NCBI GenBank assembly: GCA_021775755.1
Contig: JAJFHE010000062.1
Span: 62,001 to 126,000, forward strand
Direction: 5' to 3'
Length of the DNA stretch: 64,000 nt
From: Hyphomicrobiales bacterium
GTDB lineage: Bacteria > Pseudomonadota > Alphaproteobacteria > Rhizobiales > JAJFHB01
The notes beneath the pieces were generated by a model. The model was not told where the DNA came from and searched no databases. It was given only the letters and a program-made list of their open reading frames with translations. Of this stretch, positions 16,536 through 25,590 are shown piece by piece (the stretch's first letter is position 1; the number at the start of each line of letters is the position of its first letter). The translations under genes and the position numbers were made by a program.

Positions 16536-18671
16536 TCAACCGGTTCGAACCTGGGCGACGAACTTGTCGACTTCACCCGCGAGGGTATCGGCCTGCCGGG
16601 TTAGTTCGCTCGCCTTGGCCATGACTTGGCTGGAAGCTGCGCCGGTTTCCTGCGAGGCCTGGGTAACACCAGAAATATTCTCCGTTACCTGCTGTGTTCC
16701 CGATGCGGCTTCTTGAACGCTGCGCGCAATTTCCTGTGTAACGGCGCCTTGTTCCTCCATCGCCGCGGCGATCGTTGCCGAGTTCTCGTTCAACCTGTCG
16801 ATGACGGTCGTCACGTCGGTCATTGTGCCGACGGTCTGGTTGGTTGCGTCCTGGATGCCTTGAATTTGATGGGAGATGCTATCCGTTGCCTGCGCAGTTT
16901 GCGTGGCAAGCGCCTTCACTTCATTGGCGACCACGGCAAATCCCTTTCCTGCCTCGCCGGCCCGGGCCGACTCGATGGTGGCGTTCAGGGCCAGTAGATT
17001 GGTCTGCTCGGCGATGCCGGATATCATGTTGACCACCTCTCCGATGGTCTCCGCCGTGGTCGCCAGAACGGTGATTTGCTCGGTGGCCTTGGCGACATCA
17101 TCGACCGCTTGCTTGGAGGCCGCGGATGCCTCATTGACCCGTTCATTGATCTCGACAATCGAAGCGCTCATTTCCTCCGTCGACGAGGCAACTGTTTGGA
17201 CATTGGTCGAGGCTTCTTCCGATGCCGCGGACACGGCTATGGACTGGCTGCTCGTTTCCTCTGCGATGCCGGCCATGGTCTGGGCCGTGGTCTGCATCTC
17301 CGTTGCAGCCGTCGATACGGCAGCGACAATGGTGCCAATGGATTTCTCGAAGTCGTCGGCCAGATTGTTCATTGCCATGCGCTGTTCTTCCTCGGCCTTG
17401 CGCTTTTGTTCCGCCTGGCTGGCCTCAAGTTCATTGTTGCGAACCGCATTCTCCTTGAAGACTTGAACGGCTTCGGACATTTCTCCGATTTCGTCGCGGC
17501 GGCCCTGTGCTGGAACTTCCGTGTCCAGATCACCATCGGCGAGTTGCTTCATGGAATGCGTCATTCCGGCAATCGGCCTCGCGATTGAGCGTGCGGTGAA
17601 GAATGCGATGCAGCCGCCAAACACGCAGCCGATGGCCAGAAGAATCCATTGCATGCGCAGCAGCAGGTCTGTCATCTCCGCGCCCGCTTGCGCATCCTGT
17701 TCAAGCAATGATCTCTGGTTTTCCACCATGCCGCCGACACGCGAGCCGTCTTCCTGTTCGGCGCCGGTGAGGGTGGCAAGGAGCGCACTGGCGCGAGGCG
17801 CGGCCTCCGAAACCAGAAGATAGTTGGCCATATTCCATTGGTTGGATCCGCGGATCTCGAACATCTTCTGCGGCAGCGGCGCAAATTGCGACCGCTGCTC
17901 GGCAAATGAGTCGAATATCTCCCTCTGCGCCTCGGACATCATATAGGTCGCATTGCTCAGGTCTGCGAAGCGGCGCTCATTCTTGGCCCAAAGCGTGTCA
18001 AATTGCTGCGAAAATATTGCGTCCCCCGTGAGCAGATAAGCGCGGATACTTGCCAAGCCCAGCCCCAGGGACCCGCGGACGTCCGCCATCATGCCGAGCA
18101 GCTGCACGCGGTTTTCGCCTGAACCGGACCCGGTATTGCGGGACAATTCCAGATCGATCAAGTCGGTAATTGCTTTGACCATAACCGCGGCGCGCGGAGC
18201 CGCCTGATTGACCAGTATTTCGACGGCTGGCTGTTCTTTTGTCGATCGTGCGATCGTCTCGACCCGATCCTGAACTGCGGAAAATTCGTCCAGTATCGTT
18301 TTAAACTCTCGCCAGGCCTCGACGTTGCCGGGATTTGTCCAGTTCGCCGAAAGCTCATCAATCGTCTGGCGGGTGTTGGAGATACTCTCCCAGACAAGTG
18401 CCCGCTCGTTTTTGAAATTCGCGTTTCCGGTCAGCATCCATCCTCTTAGTGCGGCAAGGGAGGCATTGATATTATTCGTCAGTGCCGCACTGGCCTGTGC
18501 CGTTGGCATCCGCAGGCTAACAATACGGTCCGTTGTTTGCTTGATTCCAGCGACTTCCCATATGGAAGTTGCGACAGCGATCGCGAGAAGTGCGACGACG
18601 ATTGCGAACCCGGCGAACACGCGATGTGCAATTCTGAGATTAAATTTCATGTTCGAGAAGGCATTGATCAT
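16536..18671 (-). CDS. Methyl-accepting chemotaxis protein
   Basis: A 711-residue chemoreceptor. Membrane helix 1 is near residues 17-38, followed by a large periplasmic helical ligand domain (about 40-335) of the four-helix-bundle type, membrane helix 2 ([19 protein letters not shown]), a HAMP domain (about 358-410) and a long cytoplasmic coiled coil. The hairpin tip carries [35 protein letters not shown], shown here only by its ends [16 protein letters not shown] and [10 protein letters not shown]. No CheB/CheR-binding pentapeptide is visible at the C terminus (FVAQVRTG). The ligand is unknown. No other chemotaxis gene lies in the window. A second in-frame ATG is at 18650. Confidence 0.93.
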   Translation of the reverse strand: MINAFSNMKFNLRIAHRVFAGFAIVVALLAIAVATSIWEVAGIKQTTDRIVSLRMPTAQASAALTNNINASLAALRGWMLTGNANFKNERALVWESISNTRQTIDELSANWTNPGNVEAWREFKTILDEFSAVQDRVETIARSTKEQPAVEILVNQAAPRAAVMVKAITDLIDLELSRNTGSGSGENRVQLLGMMADVRGSLGLGLASIRAYLLTGDAIFSQQFDTLWAKNERRFADLSNATYMMSEAQREIFDSFAEQRSQFAPLPQKMFEIRGSNQWNMANYLLVSEAAPRASALLATLTGAEQEDGSRVGGMVENQRSLLEQDAQAGAEMTDLLLRMQWILLAIGCVFGGCIAFFTARSIARPIAGMTHSMKQLADGDLDTEVPAQGRRDEIGEMSEAVQVFKENAVRNNELEASQAEQKRKAEEEQRMAMNNLADDFEKSIGTIVAAVSTAATEMQTTAQTMAGIAEETSSQSIAVSAASEEASTNVQTVASSTEEMSASIVEINERVNEASAASKQAVDDVAKATEQITVLATTAETIGEVVNMISGIAEQTNLLALNATIESARAGEAGKGFAVVANEVKALATQTAQATDSISHQIQGIQDATNQTVGTMTDVTTVIDRLNENSATIAAAMEEQGAVTQEIARSVQEAASGTQQVTENISGVTQASQETGAASSQVMAKASELTRQADTLAGEVDKFVAQVRTG

Positions 18672-19175
18672 GGCTTTGCATCCTTCACAGAGGCACGGGC
18701 GTCGTTGCCAGACGTAAACTCCGTTCCGGTGCTTCCGGTACTCCCGGTTGCCCGGCTGAACCGGATAGGCTGACTGATCAGCTCGCTGAAACCAGGCGGC
18801 TATCGCCGGTCGACGAAACGAACCGAGAGTGCGAGGCCCGTTTTATTGCTGAGTGTCTTTTTGAATTTCCGGTTCCTTGAGTTTTCAAATATCCCCTGTA
18901 TGTATTCGGTTAAAACGTCGTGTCGATAATATTCATTAGATTCATTTGACGTTTAATCAGGTTAATAAACTGTTATTTTGAATGATTATGGAAAAACAGT
19001 CGATTTATAAGCGCATTTGTACTACTTAATAATGTTTTGTGGAGAGTATAAGTACAATTGTACTATTCTATCGTAACTACAAGTCGGTTGATTTTAGTAA
19101 CGCTTGATGCAAACAGGTGCCGCCCGTCCGATGCGGCGCACTGTTCCGTGCACCGATCCTGCGGGGGCAGCAGCT
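18672..19175. other. AT-rich intergenic region upstream of the chemoreceptor
   Basis: A 504-base gap without a convincing gene. From about 18840 to 19100 the base composition is far more AT-rich than the rest of the window. It holds the MCP promoter side and the 3' side of the sterol-desaturase gene. A perfect 14-bp palindrome (19051-19064) and a repeat of its half, TTGTACTA (19017-19024 and 19058-19065), are the only clear structures. Confidence 0.5.
19051..19064. repeat. 14-bp perfect palindrome
   Basis: AGTACAATTGTACT reads identically on both strands. The half TTGTACTA also occurs at 19017-19024, 41 bp away. It could be a regulator site; no dedicated regulator is nearby. Confidence 0.45.
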
Positions 19176-20060
19176 TTACCTCTCAGAGCGAAACGGTTCC
19201 AGCAACTGCCCGACAAAGGACGCAGGCATGGGCTCTGTGATGCCAATGCGCACCGGTGGCCGCCGATCGGGGTTGTAGAACGTGCCAAGCGCCAGATCGA
19301 ACAGCATCAGGTTCTCACCGAAATTCCTGTCGCCCTCGCTCTTGTCCATGGAATGGTGCCAGCGGTGCAGGCCGGGCGTGTTGAAGACGTAGCTGACGAC
19401 ACCGAAGCGCATTTCAATGTTGCAGTGGGTGAGCACCCCGATGAACGCGGTCACGGCGCCGGTCCACAAAAATACCTCAGCCGGCGCCCCGCACAGATAG
19501 AGCAGCGGTTGGCTCATGACGATGCTCAAGAACGTATCGACAAAGTGAAACCGGCCCGTGTTGATCACCCACAGCCGTGTCACCGAATGGTGCACGGAAT
19601 GGAAGCGCCACAACAGGGGCACTGCATGGGCGAGGCGGTGGGCCGTATAAAGCCCCGCTTCGGCAATCACCAGACCCAGGACGATCTGCGCCGGCACCGG
19701 CCACCCGCCGGGCCAAAGCCCCGTTGTGCTACCTGACGGCGGTTGCACGGCGCTCGCAAGTCCAACGCTTGCCGTCACCACTACGGCAACCATGACCAGG
19801 CCCTTGTTGAGAACGGTATGCCCGAGATTGGCTAATGTCTGCCTGTCGTCATCGAGCCACACACGCTCATGCGGCAGCAGCCGTTCCAGCGCAATTATCG
19901 CGATGGCGAGGCCGAGATAAACGCCGTTGAACCACACGAGGCTCATGCCATCTTCGTGCGCGCCCAGTGACGTAAGCGCCAAAGCGCCGAAAAACAGCAC
20001 GGGCCACAGAAGGTAGGTAAGTGCAACTCGAAACATCAAATGCCGCATGGAGGCAAACAC
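19176..20060 (-). CDS. Sterol desaturase / fatty acid hydroxylase family protein
   Basis: A 294-residue membrane di-iron hydroxylase. Histidine boxes are HRLAH (141-145), HSVHH (154-158) and HRWHH (232-236), the set that binds the di-iron centre in this superfamily. Four to five hydrophobic segments surround them. Members hydroxylate or desaturate sterols, carotenoids, fatty acids or alkyl lipids at the inner membrane. It starts 5 bases after the stop of the carboxylate-amine ligase, so the two are co-transcribed. A hopanoid-, ornithine-lipid- or carotenoid-modifying role is conceivable given the hopanoid cluster elsewhere, but nothing ties it to one substrate. Confidence 0.85.
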   Translation of the reverse strand: MFASMRHLMFRVALTYLLWPVLFFGALALTSLGAHEDGMSLVWFNGVYLGLAIAIIALERLLPHERVWLDDDRQTLANLGHTVLNKGLVMVAVVVTASVGLASAVQPPSGSTTGLWPGGWPVPAQIVLGLVIAEAGLYTAHRLAHAVPLLWRFHSVHHSVTRLWVINTGRFHFVDTFLSIVMSQPLLYLCGAPAEVFLWTGAVTAFIGVLTHCNIEMRFGVVSYVFNTPGLHRWHHSMDKSEGDRNFGENLMLFDLALGTFYNPDRRPPVRIGITEPMPASFVGQLLEPFRSER

Positions 20061-20065
20061 CTGCG

Positions 20066-21220
20066 TTATGGCAGGAAGCCTGACGTTCGGGTGTTCGCCG
20101 TTTTCTCGATAAGATTGTCTACCACAAGTTTCAACGCCTCTTCAGGCGTTGCGCCCTCCGACACCGCCAGATGATAGGTTGCCAGCTGGTTGTCCGCGCT
20201 GGTGCCGCGTTCAAGGATGCGCCGTGCGTGTTGAACTTCGGCGACACAGCCGAAGTGTTCCGCATCTGGCGCAAGGAGGTCGAGAAGTTCATCGAGCAGA
20301 TGCTCGTAGGGAACGACAACTCCTCGGCCGAGATCGATCATGCCCTGGTCGAAACCGTATCGTTGGGCGCGCCAGCGGTTTTCTGTAATGAGAAACCGGT
20401 CATACTGGCGCCAGCGCTGGTTCTTGACACGCAGGCGGTAGAGCATGCGTGTCAGGCATAAGAACATCGCAGCGATGCAGATGGCGTCGTCAAGCTCCGT
20501 ACAGACATCGCAAATGCGCATTTCAAGGGTGGGAAACCGGGCGCTCGGGCGCAAGTCCCACCAGATCTTTGTGGTGTCCTCGATGAGTCCCGCCTTAACC
20601 AGAACATTGGCTGTGCGCTCGTACTCGCCATAACTTGAGAAAATCGGCGGCAGGCCTGTCCGAGGCATGCCGTCGAATACAATGAGCCGGTACGACTTGA
20701 GACCCGTGTTGCGGCTTTGCCAGAACGGCGAAGACGTCGACAGCGCCAGGAGATGCGGTAGGAAATAGGGCAGCTGGTTGAAGAGGTCGATGCGCAGATC
20801 TTCATCCTCGATGCAGACATGCACATGCATGCCGCAAATCAGCATGCGCCGCACCACCGCCTGCATGTCATTGGCGAGCGCGTTGTAGCGTTCTTTCTCC
20901 GTGTGGTGCTGGTCCTGCCAAAGCGCGAAGGGATGCGTGGAGGCCGCAATCGGTGCCAGTTTGTGCTGTGCGGCGACGCTTGAAATGGTTTTTCTCAGGC
21001 GCCTGAGGTCGTCGCGCGCGTCAGCCACCGTGCGGCAGACACGCGTGCCGACTTCGATCTGGCACTGCAGGTATTCCGGCGAAACCTGTTCGTGAAGTTC
21101 CGCCTCGCATTGCTCCATGAGCTGTTCAGGCGCGTTTTTGACGAGGTCGCGGCTCTCGGTATCGACCAGGAGGTACTCTTCCTCAATGCCGATGGTAAAG
21201 GCGGGTTCAGGTGCAAACAT
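20066..21220 (-). CDS. Carboxylate-amine ligase (YbdK / GCS2 family)
   Basis: A 384-residue ATP-grasp-like ligase of the glutamate-cysteine ligase type 2 family. The start FTIGIEEEYLLVD is the family's ATP/Mg site (the EEE cluster), CGMHVHV is the central metal-binding strand, and RFPTLEMRICDV follows. E. coli YbdK has weak glutamate-cysteine ligase activity, but the family's true products are generally unknown. ATG 21220 is chosen over an upstream in-frame GTG (21259). It is transcribed ahead of the sterol-desaturase-like gene with 5 bases between, so an amide or peptide conjugate of a lipid is possible. No thiol biosynthesis partner is adjacent. Confidence 0.85.
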   Translation of the reverse strand: MFAPEPAFTIGIEEEYLLVDTESRDLVKNAPEQLMEQCEAELHEQVSPEYLQCQIEVGTRVCRTVADARDDLRRLRKTISSVAAQHKLAPIAASTHPFALWQDQHHTEKERYNALANDMQAVVRRMLICGMHVHVCIEDEDLRIDLFNQLPYFLPHLLALSTSSPFWQSRNTGLKSYRLIVFDGMPRTGLPPIFSSYGEYERTANVLVKAGLIEDTTKIWWDLRPSARFPTLEMRICDVCTELDDAICIAAMFLCLTRMLYRLRVKNQRWRQYDRFLITENRWRAQRYGFDQGMIDLGRGVVVPYEHLLDELLDLLAPDAEHFGCVAEVQHARRILERGTSADNQLATYHLAVSEGATPEEALKLVVDNLIEKTANTRTSGFLP

Positions 21221-21434
21221 GGTGACACCGAGTTTGGCACAAGGCGTGCGCGTATGCATCGACTTTTGCGCTCCACGTAGGGCACGAATGTGGCGTCGGC
21301 AATTTCTGGTTCTGGATATGCTTGGAGGGGAGGCGTGCGCGGCGGAGAGGCTTCGCTATACAGTCAGTTCCCTCTGGACGGCCACGGCGAGCCCGTCTTA
21401 ATCTGCGGCGGCATCGAAGAGCTGCGAGGTGGCG

Positions 21435-22676
21435 ATGGCAGGCAATTTCAAAACGGCGCTTGAACTCGCGCCAGGGCACAATGAGGCGCCATTCGCGAAG
21501 CATGAATTCGAGGATCGGCTCACGCGCGTGCGTCAACTTATGAGCGAGCGCGGTATCGACCTCCTGTTCGCCATGTCGCCGGAATCGATCTACTACCTGA
21601 GCGGCTTTCAGGGCGAATGGTATCAAGCGCAAAGCGGCCGCGATTTTCCGCCGACGAGCGGCATTGCCGTGCACGCCGATCATGACCGCACCATCCATTT
21701 CGAAACCCCGAGCGAAGCCGTTCTCGCCACCATCGGAACGGTTTCGGAGGATATTCGGATATTTCCGATCGAAGCGCGCCGCGACGGCCTGCCGTTCATT
21801 CTGAGCGAGCTGAAGTCGCAGGGCTGGTTGTCCGGGACTATCGGTCTGGAGCTGCACAATTACCGTCCCAACCCGCAGGTTTCAGCACGCTATGTGGCGG
21901 GCTTCGAGGCAGAAGCGGTGACAGTCGTCGATGCAACCGATGTCGTGCGCGATGCGCGGCACATCAAATCTCCGCTGGAGATGGCGGCACTGGAGCAAGC
22001 GGCGCGCATTGCCGACATCGGCATGGCCGCGGCGCGCGACGCGATCGGCCCCGGTGTCACGGAGCTTGAGGTTTTCGGAGAGCTGGTTGCCGCGATGGCG
22101 CGTGCAGGCGGCGAATTCTCCGGCATCCTGCCACCGGTCATGTCCGGTTTCCGTTCGAACTGCCTGCATCCGCTTGCCAGCCGCAAGGTTCTGGCGCATG
22201 GAGAAAGGGTCAATGTTGACCTCTGCGGCGTCTACAAGCGCTATCACGCCAACCTCTGCCGCAGTTTCTGGATCGGCGACCCGCCGGACGATGTGGCGGA
22301 ACTGCATGAAAAGGCCATCGGCGCATATTCTATCATCGAGGAGATGCTGAAACCCGGCCTCCCGGTCCTCAACCTGCTTGAGGCGGTGAACGGGTATTAC
22401 GCCGAGCAGGGAATTCTTGAACACTCTTATTGGTCCGGCGGCTATGAGCTTGGCATTGCCTTTCCGCCGGACTGGGTTGGCGCCTTCATTTACGATCTCT
22501 CTATGACCGGACCCGGCGAGGTGTTCAAAGCAAATACCGTGGTCAATCACGAATGCAATTTCTTCTCGCCCAGGGGCCTCGGAATATCCGCCACCATAGA
22601 AACGTTCTTCTTCCACGACGAGGATGCGCGCATCGTCAGCGCGCATCCTCGAAACCTGCAGGTTCTGCCCTCATGA
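21435..22676 (+). CDS. M24-family creatinase/ectoine-hydrolase-like protein
   Basis: A 413-residue protein with a creatinase N-terminal domain (about 20-165) and a pita-bread M24 domain (about 175-400). Of the usual five metal ligands, the first Asp is present (Asp-262 in NVDLCG), but the second, 11 residues on, is Asn-273, and the histidine of the GHGIG-type loop is replaced in GGYELGIAF. The last Glu (SATIETFF) is kept. Creatinase itself works without metal, so this is probably a metal-independent C-N hydrolase such as creatinase or ectoine hydrolase rather than a peptidase. ATG 21435 follows GAGG. Its stop overlaps the next start (ATGA), coupling it to the deacetylase. Confidence 0.8.
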   Translation: MAGNFKTALELAPGHNEAPFAKHEFEDRLTRVRQLMSERGIDLLFAMSPESIYYLSGFQGEWYQAQSGRDFPPTSGIAVHADHDRTIHFETPSEAVLATIGTVSEDIRIFPIEARRDGLPFILSELKSQGWLSGTIGLELHNYRPNPQVSARYVAGFEAEAVTVVDATDVVRDARHIKSPLEMAALEQAARIADIGMAAARDAIGPGVTELEVFGELVAAMARAGGEFSGILPPVMSGFRSNCLHPLASRKVLAHGERVNVDLCGVYKRYHANLCRSFWIGDPPDDVAELHEKAIGAYSIIEEMLKPGLPVLNLLEAVNGYYAEQGILEHSYWSGGYELGIAFPPDWVGAFIYDLSMTGPGEVFKANTVVNHECNFFSPRGLGISATIETFFFHDEDARIVSAHPRNLQVLPS

Positions 22677-23788
22677 CAATTGATAAGCGCGAAGACCGGG
22701 CTGCCGTCTTCTTCGATAAACGCATGCTCGCCTACCGCATTCCGGCGGGTGTTTTTGATTCGGAACCCTCCGCCCTGCTTGAGCATCAAATCCCTCAACC
22801 AGAGAACCCCGAGCGTATCGACAACACGCGCTCGGTACTGGAGAGATGCCCGATCGCCGCCCGGCTCGACTGGCACGGGATTACGCCGGCAACGGATGAA
22901 GATCTGCTGAGCTTTCACACGCCGGCCTATCTCGACATTCTGAAGGAGGTTGACCGCACAGGCGGCAGCGTCACCCGCTCCACGCATCTGTCAAAGGGCG
23001 AGCTTGAAGCCGTTCGCTTGAGCGCGGGAGCGGCGATAGATGCGGCGAAAACTGTGATGGAAGGCCGCTCACGCATTGCCTATGCGCTCGGGCGGCCGCC
23101 CTCGCACCACGCCCAGCCCGATGTCGCCGATGGCTATTGCTTTGTAAACGGAGTTGGATTGGCGGCCCTCGAAGCGTTGCGGGCAGGGTGCGAGCGCGTC
23201 GCGGTCATTGACTGGGATGTGCATCACGGCAATGGCACGCAGGAAGGGTTTTACGGCCGTGACGACGTGCTCACGATATCCATGCACATGGATCACGGGG
23301 CCTGGGGGCCGACCCATGTCCAGACCGGCGGCGTTGAGGAAACCGGCAGCGGTGCGGGCGGGGGCTGCAATATCAACCTGCCGTTGCCCATGGGATCGGG
23401 TGATGTGCTTTACAACGAAGTGTTCGAGCACTGTGTCGTGCCGGCGGTAAAGCGTTTCGCTCCCGATATGATCGTGCTGGCCAATGGTCAGGACGCCAAC
23501 CAGTTCGACCCGAACGGGCGCCAGTGCGTTACGATGAAGGGTTTTCACAGCCTTGGCAGCAAGCTGCGCTGGCTCGCCGGCGACGTCAGCGACGGCCGGG
23601 TCATCGTCACCCAGGAAGGAGGCTACAATCCATCATACGCGCCGCTTTGCGCATATGCCGTGATGGCGGGACTCCTGGGCGAACCTCTGGATATCGCGGA
23701 TCCCATTGCGTTCTATCCCGAAGATGCCGCAGCGTCTCAACGAGCTCTTGAAACATTGATTTCAGTCCATCCGTTGCTTGGTCAGTAG
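22673..23788 (+). CDS. Class II histone-deacetylase-like amidohydrolase
   Basis: A 371-residue zinc deacetylase of the arginase/HDAC fold. It has the paired histidines PSHHA (145-146), zinc ligands Asp-182 and His-184 in WDVHHGNGT, and Asp-274 in NGQDANQFDP. Bacterial members deacetylate acetylpolyamines or other small N-acetyl compounds. Its start codon overlaps the M24 gene stop (ATGA), which implies translational coupling and a shared pathway: perhaps M24 opens or cleaves a ring or amide and this enzyme removes an acyl group. The open frame extends upstream to 22553 but that part lies inside the M24 gene. The 3' end overlaps the convergent ParA-partner gene by 7 bases. Confidence 0.88.
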   Translation: MTIDKREDRAAVFFDKRMLAYRIPAGVFDSEPSALLEHQIPQPENPERIDNTRSVLERCPIAARLDWHGITPATDEDLLSFHTPAYLDILKEVDRTGGSVTRSTHLSKGELEAVRLSAGAAIDAAKTVMEGRSRIAYALGRPPSHHAQPDVADGYCFVNGVGLAALEALRAGCERVAVIDWDVHHGNGTQEGFYGRDDVLTISMHMDHGAWGPTHVQTGGVEETGSGAGGGCNINLPLPMGSGDVLYNEVFEHCVVPAVKRFAPDMIVLANGQDANQFDPNGRQCVTMKGFHSLGSKLRWLAGDVSDGRVIVTQEGGYNPSYAPLCAYAVMAGLLGEPLDIADPIAFYPEDAAASQRALETLISVHPLLGQ

Positions 23789-24804
23789 ATCGTTTCCGTT
23801 TCGAGATCGACCTTCTGGCCCTCTGAATCGCGGCCGCCGGGCGGCAAACCGAACTCCATGGCGACGCGCACAAAGCGGTCGAGGCTCAGTGTGTCGAAAT
23901 AGGCATCGATGGCGCTGGTGATGAGGTCCTGCTGGCTTCGGCCCGATTCCTTGGCGGCAAGCTTGAGGCGGAGAAAGCGTTCCTGCTCCAGCCGCACCGC
24001 CGCCTTGATGCGCGGCGGTACCGACTGGCGCCGCTCGACATCCGGGCTCACTTGCAAATGGCGCCTGTCGGGACCGGAATAGTTCGGCGTCTCAATCCAG
24101 ATCGGTTTGGTCTTCGCTCCGCCGGCGATTGCCGCGGCCTCCGCCGCGAGTTCCGTGATGGTGCGTCGCTCGTACGTAATGGAGGTCGGTTTTTGCGGCT
24201 GTTTGCCGATCAGCCCGTTTGCCTGACCTTCCGGCTTGGCGTCAAGCGCTGAAATAGTAATGCGTGACATGTCGCCGGACGGCGGTTCAACGATCATGAG
24301 ATTGCCACTGGTGCCGCGCCGGCTTTCCACCGTGGGCGGCTTGCCGTTGCGGGCCGCCGCAGCGGGTTTTGCGGGCGGGGGTGCACTCTGATGTGCCTTC
24401 GTCATAGCCGGCACTGGCGCCTGCCGAAGCTGAGGTTGGGCGCGATGCGCGACCTGGGCATCCGGCACTGGGGCATCCGGCACTGGGGTATCCGGCGCAG
24501 GGGCATCGGGGATATTTGCCGCATCCGAGTTCCCTACCAAGTCGCCGAGCTTGTGTGATGCCGGTGCCCGCGTTCCGAAGGCTTCCTGTTCGCGCATCGC
24601 GGGGCGAGCCGGCGATGCCAGATACTCTTCGCGCGCTGCGGGTTTGCGGGCACTGTAGAATTCTTCCGGCGGCCGCGGCATGGTCGGGCGGTCGCCCGCC
24701 ATTACCGGCGCATCGGTGCCGTTTGCTTCAAGCACCGAGCGTACCCGGCTCGTGCCGCGCTCCAGAAATCCCCCGGTGAGTGTTCCAAATCCATCGCTCG
24801 CCAT
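23782..24804 (-). CDS. ParA-partner candidate: low-complexity protein with RHH-like C terminus
   Basis: A 340-residue protein I cannot assign to a named family. Residues 1-190 are Pro/Ala-rich and probably disordered, with a tandem PDAPVPDTPVPD-like segment near 98-115. Residues about 260-312 carry a basic strand and two helices (RIKAAVRLEQERFLRLKLAA, then SQQDLITSAIDAYF), the arrangement of ribbon-helix-helix DNA-binding or ParG/ParB-like dimer domains. It lies immediately downstream of parA on the same strand with 39 bases between, so it is the likely cargo adaptor or centromere-binding partner of that ATPase. Function is inferred from order and the C-terminal pattern only. Confidence 0.65.
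   Translation of the reverse strand: MASDGFGTLTGGFLERGTSRVRSVLEANGTDAPVMAGDRPTMPRPPEEFYSARKPAAREEYLASPARPAMREQEAFGTRAPASHKLGDLVGNSDAANIPDAPAPDTPVPDAPVPDAQVAHRAQPQLRQAPVPAMTKAHQSAPPPAKPAAAARNGKPPTVESRRGTSGNLMIVEPPSGDMSRITISALDAKPEGQANGLIGKQPQKPTSITYERRTITELAAEAAAIAGGAKTKPIWIETPNYSGPDRRHLQVSPDVERRQSVPPRIKAAVRLEQERFLRLKLAAKESGRSQQDLITSAIDAYFDTLSLDRFVRVAMEFGLPPGGRDSEGQKVDLETETIY
24456..24512. repeat. 15-bp coding tandem repeat
   Basis: GGGCATCCGGCACTG occurs twice exactly (24456-24470 and 24471-24485), then with changes at 24486-24500 and partly at 24501-24512. The period is in frame and encodes the Pro-Asp-Ala/Thr-Pro-Val units in the disordered part of the ParA-partner protein. It is a likely length-variable minisatellite. 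Confidence 0.75.
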
Positions 24805-24843
24805 GTTCTCGTTCCTTGTCGTCTCAGCCCGTGATGTACCGCT

Positions 24844-25590
24844 CTAGCCAACCTGCCGCCGGCCGAACGGCGCGGATTGCCGCCGCATGGCGTTGAGGTT
24901 TGTGACTGTCGGATTGAGATCGTGCGGATTCGGGACGCCGTTCAGAACTTCATCCATGCGTGCGAGCTTCTCGGCAAGATAGGCCCAGACCTCGCTCACT
25001 TCGCGCGCCGAGGCACCGTCCGGTTTCACTTCCTGAACCGTGCGCCCGTCGATCATGCTCGCGGCATAGTCGACGCGGTTGTGGATGAAGCACGGCGCGA
25101 CAGTGCCATGCTGCGACAGCGCAACCGCCGCGTCAGAGGTGATGCGTGCACGCGGCGACGCGCCGTTGATGACGAAGATCATCGGTTTGTCGTGCCATTC
25201 GACCATGTCAACGGTAATACCGACGGCGCGTATGTCATGCGGGCTCGGCCGTGTCGGCATGACGACAAGGTCGGCGAACGACAATGCTTTGGATATCTCC
25301 CGTGTCAGCGATGGAGGCGTGTCGACGCACACCAGCTGATGACCTTCGGCGCGGGCCTGAACAAGACCGGCGCGCAGGTTGGCGACGTCCAGTTCAATGA
25401 GTCTCGGCTGGCCGTTGTTCCGGTCCATCGCCCACTGGGCCAGACTGCCCTGGGGGTCCGTGTCGATGATCGCGACAGGTCCGTGGCCGGTGCGCATTGC
25501 CTCGACCGCGATATGACCGCACAGGGTGGTTTTTCCCGACCCGCCCTTCTGTGAGGCAAATACGATGACGCGCATGGGACGTGTGTTCAT
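24844..25590 (-). CDS. ParA/MinD-family ATPase
   Basis: A 248-residue deviant Walker-A ATPase. The P-loop is QKGGSGKTT (residues 14-22, with the signature Lys at 15), Walker A' is the IIDTDPQGS strand and Walker B the VDTPPS segment. ParA proteins form ATP-dependent patterns on the nucleoid to move plasmids, chromosomes or protein cargo. There is no parB-parS system here and the gene sits next to aroG, so this is an orphan positioning ATPase rather than the chromosomal ParA. ATG 25590 is chosen; the frame remains open to 25761. It is transcribed ahead of the RHH-like low-complexity gene. Confidence 0.88.
   Translation of the reverse strand: MNTRPMRVIVFASQKGGSGKTTLCGHIAVEAMRTGHGPVAIIDTDPQGSLAQWAMDRNNGQPRLIELDVANLRAGLVQARAEGHQLVCVDTPPSLTREISKALSFADLVVMPTRPSPHDIRAVGITVDMVEWHDKPMIFVINGASPRARITSDAAVALSQHGTVAPCFIHNRVDYAASMIDGRTVQEVKPDGASAREVSEVWAYLAEKLARMDEVLNGVPNPHDLNPTVTNLNAMRRQSAPFGRRQVG

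Noticed and set aside
24456..24512. Possible CRISPR-like array
   Set aside because: The repeats are contiguous, in frame and without spacers; a coding minisatellite.
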